Source: an uncultured Gemmatimonadota bacterium (GTDB taxonomy: Bacteria > Gemmatimonadota > Gemmatimonadetes > Longimicrobiales > Gaopeijiaceae). From it: a stretch of 6,285 bases of DNA. The number at the start of each line of letters is the position of its first letter. Within the stretch, counting starts at the first letter, position 1. The notes beneath the pieces are model-generated. The model ran no database searches. It was not told the DNA's origin and worked only from the letters and a program-made list of their open reading frames with translations. The stretch spans positions 1 to 6,285 of the forward strand of contig CAKZOQ010000417.1 of the NCBI GenBank assembly GCA_937136445.1. Reading direction: 5' to 3'. A program made the translations under genes and the position numbers. Of the stretch, positions 1-4,537 are shown piece after piece.

Positions 1-517
1 CCACCTCCAGGAAGGAGGGCTCGACGAGGTAGCGCCCCGCGCCGTTGTAGGCGGAGACGCCCAGGTCCTCGAAGGTCCGGGCCGTGGAGAGGACGCTCGC
101 CCGGCTGCCGAAGTCGACGGCACCGAAGTCGGGGCTGAGGGCCGGGATGGCCTCCGAGCCCAGAGCAGCCGCCAGGAAGTCACGGTGGGCCACCTCGTGG
201 TCCCGCAGGTCGCGCAGGGCCTGCTCCTCCTCTGCGGTGGCGCCGGGGTAGAGGCTCGCCAGGACCTGGATGTAGAAGGCGGCCTCGAGCTGCTCCAGGG
301 CGTAGGCGTAGTTGAGGACGCCGAGGTCGCTGGAGAAGTCCAGGGTCACGCCGTCCGGCTCCGGCATCATCGGTCCGGTGGGATCGTCCTCACAGGCGGC
401 CAGGAGGCCGGCCGCGGCCAGCGCCGTGCCGGACCGCTTCAGGAAGTCCCGGCGCGTGGCGGGTGGGGAGCCCGGACCGGCGCGCTCCGGCTCGGGTCCT
501 CGGGGGTGGGTGGACAT
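1..517 (-). CDS. Tat-exported ferritin-like domain lipoprotein (partial, C-terminus beyond window)
   Basis: Reading the minus strand from ATG 517-515 gives 172 codons with no stop before the window edge. Residues 22-28 (RRDFLKR) are a twin-arginine signal, followed by a hydrophobic stretch ending in a lipobox, LLAAC, with lipidation Cys at 42, then an acidic/proline linker (EDDPTGP). This suggests folded export through Tat and anchoring to a membrane. From about residue 60 the sequence follows the ferritin_2-type four-helix pattern: LNYAYALEQLEAAFY (68-82) with E75/E78, RDHEVAHRDFL (105-115) with an E108xxH111 pair, and FEDLGVSAYNGAG (149-161). In ferritin-like proteins such Glu/His residues hold a di-iron centre; catalytic activity here is not shown. 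GGAAGG lies 4-5 nt upstream of the ATG and supports the start. It is divergent from the GntR gene and shares its control region. The family is clear; the substrate is unknown. Confidence 0.88.
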   Translation of the reverse strand, partial: MSTHPRGPEPERAGPGSPPATRRDFLKRSGTALAAAGLLAACEDDPTGPMMPEPDGVTLDFSSDLGVLNYAYALEQLEAAFYIQVLASLYPGATAEEEQALRDLRDHEVAHRDFLAAALGSEAIPALSPDFGAVDFGSRASVLSTARTFEDLGVSAYNGAGRYLVEPSFLEV

Positions 518-578
518 GGTGCCTTCCTCGTTCGGTGATGGGTCGTCTGCTCGCCCACTATTCAGAACGGAAGGAACC

Positions 579-595
579 GCTACATTCAATGTAGC
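579..595. promoter_or_regulatory. 17-bp perfect palindromic operator
   Basis: GCTACATT-C-AATGTAGC is a perfect palindrome with 8-bp arms around C587. It stands out as an AT-richer island in GC-rich DNA, midway between two divergent starts (517 and 647). Its symmetry and its location suit a dimeric GntR-type repressor. On the minus strand the right arm reads TTGAAT, a possible weak -35 for the ferritin-like gene; on the plus strand TACATT could be a weak -10. Binding would then block transcription both ways. The palindrome is seen directly; the operator role is inferred. Confidence 0.7.
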
Positions 596-625
596 AGACG
601 CTGGCATCCTGCCGAACTGCTACAT
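589..625. promoter_or_regulatory. Secondary inverted repeat sharing an arm with the operator
   Basis: ATGTAGCAG (589-597) and CTGCTACAT (617-625) are perfect 9-bp inverted copies with a 19-bp spacer. The left copy is the right arm of the 17-bp palindrome plus AG, so three copies of one half-site lie in 47 bp. The last ends 21 nt before the GTG start of the regulator and 10 nt before its ribosome-binding site, a position suited to autorepression. Alternatively the pair could form a stem in the leader RNA. Confidence 0.6.
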
Positions 626-646
626 CCATCCTGCTGGGGGAGCTCC

Positions 647-1603
647 GTGAGCACCGTGGACGACGTCGCCGACTACCTGCGCCACCGGGTGGTGGGCCTC
701 CTCCATGTGAACCTGGTGGGACCGGGGGATCGCCTTCCCAGCATCCGGACCACCTCCGAGCTCCTGGACGCGGACCACCGGACGGTGGCCAGGGCCTTCC
801 GGCGACTCGAAGACGAGGGGCTGGTCGAGGTGCGAGCGGCCTCGGGTGTCTACGTGGCCTCCCTGGAGCGAGCCCGGTCCGGGGTCTCGTCCGCCACGGC
901 CGGGTGGATGGCCGGGGTCTTCCTGGACGCGTGGAAGCGCCGGATTCCCCGGGGGGATGTCGGGGAGATGATGGCGGGAGTCGGGCGCCGGGTCGTCCGC
1001 TGCGCCTGCATCGAGTCCACGGAGGATCACATGGTCGCGCTCTCCGCCGAGCTGGACGAGGACTTCCAGCTCGAGGTCGTTCCAGTCTACATCGGCGCCG
1101 ACGGCCACGCCGACGAGGCGGCGATCCAGGCGATCCGCGCGGCCGATCTGGCCGCGACGCTTTTCTTCCATCGAGCCGCCGCCCGGCGGCTGGCCGACGC
1201 AGCGGAGACGCCGTTGGTCGTGGTGGGGGTGAACCCGGAGCTGGCCCGCTCCATCGACGAGATCCTGGAGGAGGGCGGCGCCACGGTGGTCGCCTCGGAC
1301 CCGGCCACCATCCGGCGCCTGGAGGACCACTTCGCCGTCACCCCCCACCAGGGCGCCGTCCACCCCCTGCTCTCCGGCGAGCTGGACGACCTGGACGAGG
1401 CCGAGGCCCTGGGCCGACCCGTGCTGGCCACCCGGGCGGCGCGTCGGGACCTGGGCGCGTCGGACTACCACCTGCTGCCGCCACCCACCACCCTGGTGGC
1501 CCCCGACTCGGCCCGCGCCCTTCTGGAGCAGGTGGCGAAGCTCTGGCTCGCCGGCGCGGAGACGGGCACAGGGAGCCCGAGCCCGGTCCGCGACTCCGCC
1601 TGA
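647..1603 (+). CDS. GntR-family transcriptional regulator with unrecognised C-terminal sensor domain
   Basis: This 318-aa protein is a DNA-binding regulator. Residues 1-75 form a GntR winged helix-turn-helix: VGPGDRLPSIR (24-34) is the hallmark entry to the motif, RTVARAFRRLEDEGLVEVR (45-63) the recognition helix and turn, and SGVYVA (66-71) the wing. Residues from about 85 to 310 are a long alpha/beta region with alternating hydrophobic strands and acidic helices (for example FQLEVVPVYIG, AADLAATLFFH, TPLVVVGVNPELARSIDE). I see no FadR, UTRA/HutC or MocR aminotransferase signature. It resembles a Rossmann/periplasmic-binding-like effector fold, an inference from pattern only. The GTG start is set by GGGGGAG at 636-642, 4 nt upstream. 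The gene lies divergent from the ferritin-like gene, next to three GCTACAT half-sites that it probably binds. The ligand is unknown. Confidence 0.88.
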   Translation: MSTVDDVADYLRHRVVGLLHVNLVGPGDRLPSIRTTSELLDADHRTVARAFRRLEDEGLVEVRAASGVYVASLERARSGVSSATAGWMAGVFLDAWKRRIPRGDVGEMMAGVGRRVVRCACIESTEDHMVALSAELDEDFQLEVVPVYIGADGHADEAAIQAIRAADLAATLFFHRAAARRLADAAETPLVVVGVNPELARSIDEILEEGGATVVASDPATIRRLEDHFAVTPHQGAVHPLLSGELDDLDEAEALGRPVLATRAARRDLGASDYHLLPPPTTLVAPDSARALLEQVAKLWLAGAETGTGSPSPVRDSA

Positions 1604-1645
1604 TCGCCCACCAGGATCGCCCTCCCGGTGCGGCGAACTCTCTCG

Positions 1646-1675
1646 TTGTGGTGAAGGGACCGTCGGTGCTAGCGT
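1646..1675 (+). promoter_or_regulatory. Probable sigma70-type promoter for the membrane/NTR-SH3 pair
   Basis: TTGTGG (1646-1651) and TAGCGT (1670-1675) are separated by 18 bp, in a 139-bp gap between the regulator stop and the next start. GTGCTAGCGT resembles -10 regions common in high-GC bacteria. It would start RNA near 1682 and leave a leader of about 60 nt. That argues against the GTG at 1674, which overlaps the -10, as the start of the downstream gene. The match is partial, so confidence is moderate. Confidence 0.45.
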
Positions 1676-1689
1676 GGGTCGGCACGACC

Positions 1690-1705
1690 CTCCCGAGACC
1701 GGGAG
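1690..1705 (+). other. Leader-RNA hairpin
   Basis: CTCCCG-AGAC-CGGGAG is a perfect 6-bp GC-rich stem with a 4-nt loop. It lies just after the predicted transcription start and 27 nt before the GGAG ribosome-binding site (1733-1736). It may stabilise the 5' end of the mRNA. It has no T-tract, so it is a poor intrinsic terminator for the upstream regulator gene. Confidence 0.4.
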
Positions 1706-1742
1706 AGCGGTTCCCGCCGTCCCTCGAGCCCCGGAGCTTCCC

Positions 1743-2201
1743 TTGCCCTCCCTCCTCCGACCCGGCTTCATCGTCGCCGCCCTCGTCGGTCCCTTCGTGG
1801 TAGCCGGACTCGTCTTCGTTGTGGTGGCGCTGTCCGTCGGGATGGGGGTCGGCGGTACCTGGACCGCCCTCGCCGAGCTCTCCATGGGACGGCGTCAGAA
1901 TCCCTTCCTCTCCGCCGTGGTGGGGCTCGTCCCGATGCTCCTCCTCCTGGCCGTCCTGGCGCTGGGGTCGAGGTGGTGGCCCAGCGCCGGCTGGGGTCCC
2001 GCGGCCGCCTGGGGCGGGCTCGCCGCCATCCTCCTGGTCCTGGGATGGGCCCACACCCAGTTCTGGCCCCTCTTCCTCCCCCATCGGGTCTACCCCGGTT
2101 TTCCCCATGGGCTGGAGCTGGTCATCGCGCCCCTCTTCTTCGCCCCGCCCGCCGCCGCCCTGGGCGTCGCGGTGGGCCTGATGATGGGGCGCGGCGGATG
2201 A
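1743..2201 (+). CDS. Small four-helix integral membrane protein, hypothetical
   Basis: I do not recognise the family. From TTG 1743 it is 152 aa with four apparent membrane spans: about residues 9-35 (FIVAALVGPFVVAGLVFVVV), 55-75 (LSAVVGLVPMLLLLAVLAL), 86-104 and 124-148 (LVIAPLFFAPPAAALGVAVG). Between spans 1 and 2 lies a short basic loop with GRR at 49-51. Spans 3 and 4 are joined by an aromatic/proline-rich loop (about 105-123; FWPLF, PHRVYPGF). The TTG start is chosen because GGAG sits 6 nt upstream and the protein then begins directly with the first span. The in-frame GTG at 1674 would add 23 polar, proline-rich residues and overlaps the likely promoter. Its stop overlaps the next start (ATGA, 2198-2201), so it is translationally coupled to the secreted NTR-SH3 protein and may act with it in the envelope. 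Confidence 0.72.
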   Translation: MPSLLRPGFIVAALVGPFVVAGLVFVVVALSVGMGVGGTWTALAELSMGRRQNPFLSAVVGLVPMLLLLAVLALGSRWWPSAGWGPAAAWGGLAAILLVLGWAHTQFWPLFLPHRVYPGFPHGLELVIAPLFFAPPAAALGVAVGLMMGRGG

Positions 2202-3340
2202 GTCTTCGGCAGGGTGCGGCCATGGCCGGGATGCTGGTCCTGGCTGTGGTGGTGCTGGTGGACGCCACGGCCTCCCCGCCCGGCCCGGGTGCCCGCGCCA
2301 CCGACCCGCACCCGGGCGCGATGTGCCGGTGCCCCCAGCGAGAGCTCTCCGACTACTACGGTGAGGCGGCCGAGGTGGTCATGGCCCGCCTCACCGGAGC
2401 GGACGAGCTCTCCGAGAACGATCGCCGTCTGCACATGGAGGTGCTGGCACCGGCGTGGAAGACTGCCCCAACGGAGTCCGACCGCGCCCTGGGCCCCGGC
2501 GACACGGTCACCTACCGCACCGCCCGCTCCACCGCCACCTGCGGGGTGCAGCCGGTGGACGAAGCCGTCTACGTGGTCTTCGCACACCCGGACGCGGAGG
2601 GTGACCTGCGCGTGGACACCTGCTCCGGGACCCGCATCCACGCCCGGGCCGGAACGGAGGTCGAGGACGGTGGGTTCGTCGACGTGCCCAGCCGCTTCGT
2701 CGTGTCCCGCCTCGACGCCCTCAGCGGGCTGGATGCGCTTCGCGGCGTGGCGGCCGCGGCACCCGACCCCACCGACCCGGACAACGCCTCGCTGCTGGGG
2801 CTCCTGGACCTGGCGCCGCTGGCCCACGGCGGGTTGGTGCGGGTGCGGGAAGCGCCGCGGGAGGACGCCGCCGTCCTGGCGACCATCGACCGGTACGAGG
2901 GCGTCGTGTCCCGGGAGGTGGGCTACGAGGTGGGGGCCGCGGTGGTCCTCGCCCGCCAGGACGGATGGTCCCGGGTCCACCTTGCCGACGGGACTCCGGG
3001 GTGGATCGCCGCCGAGGAGGCCGGCACCTGGTTCCCGTACGCGGAGCTCCCCGTCCGGCGCCTGGCCTACCTCACCGGGTCGTGGAGCGGCCACGTCTGG
3101 CCGGATCCGGGGGCCGGAAATCCCGCCCGGAGCGCTCGGGCCGGGGACCCTCGCGGCGAGGTCCCGGTCACCGTAGAGGAGAGCCGGATGGTGGGCGGTC
3201 TCCCCTGGTTCCGGGTGGCGATCCTCTCCACGACCCCGTGCGGGGGCCCGGAGGAGGCGGTCCCGGAGCTGTCCGGCTGGGTACCGGCCTACGGAGCCGA
3301 CGGGGAACCTACCGTCTGGTACTGGTCCCGGGGCTGCTGA
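2198..3340 (+). CDS. Secreted TIMP/NTR-like domain protein with SH3b-like domains
   Basis: This 380-aa protein opens with a signal peptide: R4 then a hydrophobic core, MLVLAVVVLVDATA (12-25). Next comes a domain that follows the tissue-inhibitor-of-metalloproteinase/netrin (NTR) pattern: MCRC (C43, C45), a strand-rich core, TCG (C115), YVVFAHP (125-131) and DTCSGT (C142). Known NTR domains pair CxC with two later Cys, so C43-C115 and C45-C142 disulfides are expected. Residues about 210-275 form a bacterial SH3 domain (RVREAP, DGWSRVHLADGTPGWI), often a cell-wall or protein-binding module. A second SH3-like unit follows at about 286-380 (LPWFRV, SGWVPAYG), with C348 and terminal C380 possibly paired. 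Start 2198 overlaps the previous stop as ATGA. ATG 2222 has AGGG 7 nt upstream and is an alternative, but it would lose the basic n-region. The call rests on motif pattern; protease inhibition is not implied. Confidence 0.75.
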   Translation: MSLRQGAAMAGMLVLAVVVLVDATASPPGPGARATDPHPGAMCRCPQRELSDYYGEAAEVVMARLTGADELSENDRRLHMEVLAPAWKTAPTESDRALGPGDTVTYRTARSTATCGVQPVDEAVYVVFAHPDAEGDLRVDTCSGTRIHARAGTEVEDGGFVDVPSRFVVSRLDALSGLDALRGVAAAAPDPTDPDNASLLGLLDLAPLAHGGLVRVREAPREDAAVLATIDRYEGVVSREVGYEVGAAVVLARQDGWSRVHLADGTPGWIAAEEAGTWFPYAELPVRRLAYLTGSWSGHVWPDPGAGNPARSARAGDPRGEVPVTVEESRMVGGLPWFRVAILSTTPCGGPEEAVPELSGWVPAYGADGEPTVWYWSRGC

Positions 3341-3353
3341 GCCCGGGCTCAGC
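3336..3353. terminator. 18-bp perfect palindrome between convergent genes, possible bidirectional terminator
   Basis: GCTGAGCCCGGGCTCAGC is a perfect palindrome that contains the TGA stop of the NTR-SH3 gene (3338-3340) and the stop of the LLM gene on the other strand (3349-3351). As RNA from either strand it folds to a 7-bp stem with a CCGG loop. Neither side has a T-run, so it is not a classic intrinsic terminator. It could act with Rho or as a 3'-end stabiliser. The genes are only 8 bp apart, so this is the sole place for a terminator outside coding sequence. Confidence 0.5.
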
Positions 3354-4443
3354 CGACAGCCGCCACGCCCTCCAACTCCATGACCTCGGCCAGCAGCTCG
3401 TAGGAGCGCCGGCGGGCCTCCAGGTCGTGGGTGATGGTCACCGTCATGACTTCGTCCACCCCGTAGTGCTCGGCAATGGCGTGGAGCTGTCGCCGGACGT
3501 CGTCGGGGTCGCCCACCACCGACTTCCCGTCCCGCCCCAGCTCCTCCAGGGGGACGCCGGCATCGGCGAACGCCCGCTCGGCCTGCTCCGGGGTGGGGAT
3601 CCCGCGATCGATGCCCCGGATGATCCGCCACCGCCAGAGGTGCTTGGAGAGGGCCAGGCGCTCGGCCTCCTGGCGCGTCTCGGCGCAGATCACACCCACG
3701 GCGACGTGGGCGGCGGGCTCCGCGTGGATGCCGTGGTCCTGGAAAACCTCCCGGTAGCGGGCCACCGCCGCCCGCCCGTCGGCGCCGCCGATGAACTGGG
3801 CGAAGGAGTATCCCAGGCCGAGACGGGCGGCTACCTCGGCCGTCGAGCCGCCGGAGCCCAGCACCCACATCTCCGGCGCGTCGGTGCCCCGGGGCGTGGC
3901 CCGGACCCGTCGCCACCTGTGGTCGTCTTCGAAGCGCTCCCCCAGCCACCCCACGAGGTCCTGGAGCTGCTCCGGGAACCGCTCCACCGGAATGGCGTCG
4001 CGTCCCCACCGGAGCGCCGCGGCCGGGCCGCCCGTGCCCCCGGGCGCCCGCCCTACCCCCAGGTCGATGCGACCGGGAAAGAGGGTCTCCAGGAGCCGGA
4101 ATTGCTCCGCCACCTTGTAGGGAGAGTAGTGGGGCAGAAGGATGCCCCCGGTGCCTACCCGGATCCGGTCGGTGGCCGCGGCTACCCGGGCCACCAGGAT
4201 CTCCGGCGCCGAACCGGCGAACGAATTCGTGCTGTGGTGCTCGGCGAGCCAGTACCGGTGGTAGCCCAGCCCGTCGCAGAGACGGGCCAGATCCAGGGTG
4301 GCATCGAGGGCGTGGTGGGCATCGAACCCGTTGGGGACCGGTGACTGATCCACGACGCCCAGGCGGAGAGGTCGGGGCATGGGGCCGGGTACCCGAGGTG
4401 CACCGGGCCGGTCCACGAAGGCCTCGCGCTGGGCCTTGCCCAT
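3349..4443 (-). CDS. LLM-class flavin-dependent oxidoreductase (luciferase-like, group 1)
   Basis: This is a luciferase-like monooxygenase, a TIM-barrel enzyme using reduced FMN or F420. From ATG 4380 the conserved sequence begins at once with LRLGVVDQSPVP, followed by LGYHRYWLAEHHSTNSFAG, RIRVGTGGILLPHYSPYKVAEQ, FPGRIDLGVGRAPGG, the mid-domain MWVLGSGGSTAEVAARLGLGYSFAQF, and near the end VVGDPDDVRRQL and the closing helix YELLAEVMELEG. These match the bacterial 'luciferase family oxidoreductase group 1' type (MsnO8-like), for which substrates are mostly unknown. From 4380 the length is 343 aa, usual for the family. The longer form from ATG 4443 (364 aa) is annotated because AGGA lies 8 nt upstream of it while 4380 has no visible ribosome-binding site; the extra 21 residues look non-conserved. 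It converges on the NTR-SH3 gene and diverges from the DUF4157 gene, so it seems to be a single transcription unit. Confidence 0.9.
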   Translation of the reverse strand: MGKAQREAFVDRPGAPRVPGPMPRPLRLGVVDQSPVPNGFDAHHALDATLDLARLCDGLGYHRYWLAEHHSTNSFAGSAPEILVARVAAATDRIRVGTGGILLPHYSPYKVAEQFRLLETLFPGRIDLGVGRAPGGTGGPAAALRWGRDAIPVERFPEQLQDLVGWLGERFEDDHRWRRVRATPRGTDAPEMWVLGSGGSTAEVAARLGLGYSFAQFIGGADGRAAVARYREVFQDHGIHAEPAAHVAVGVICAETRQEAERLALSKHLWRWRIIRGIDRGIPTPEQAERAFADAGVPLEELGRDGKSVVGDPDDVRRQLHAIAEHYGVDEVMTVTITHDLEARRRSYELLAEVMELEGVAAVG

Positions 4444-4537
4444 GGGTGGCGTCCTGTGGCACCGCTCCTCAGATTCAGGTGGCGCATCCACGGCGCCGAC
4501 CCTCACCCGCACCACCCGTGCCGAGGCCAGACAGGGC
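4444..4537. promoter_or_regulatory. Divergent intergenic spacer between LLM and DUF4157 genes
   Basis: This 94-bp gap (157 bp if the LLM gene starts at 4380) must hold promoters for both flanking genes. The only AT-richer patch is around CAGATTCAG (4470-4478). No convincing -35/-10 pair is visible on either strand. AGGA for the LLM gene lies about 4452-4455 on the minus strand, and GAGG for the plus-strand gene is at 4523-4526. The spacer stays open in the plus reading frame back to ATG 4442, so part of it could be coding if that start is used. Confidence 0.4.

Noticed and set aside
1602..1622. Direct repeat GATCGCCC at 1602-1609 and 1615-1622, just after the regulator stop
   Set aside because: Only 8 bp, not symmetric, no terminator or operator character; likely chance.
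620..1885. A 421-codon minus-strand open frame opposite the GntR gene
   Set aside because: Low-complexity product without motifs; the plus-strand frame carries an unmistakable GntR domain with a ribosome-binding site.
4386..4412. Adjacent short palindromes CGGGTACCCG, GGTGCACC and ACCGGGCCGGT
   Set aside because: Short G/C palindromes are common at this composition, and they fall within the longer LLM reading frame; kept only as a note on the start-codon question.
2090..4462. A 790-codon open frame on the minus strand spanning the NTR-SH3 and LLM genes
   Set aside because: Its translation is Gly/Pro/Arg-rich with no domain pattern, and it overlaps two genes with clear family motifs. Long antisense frames are expected at this GC content.
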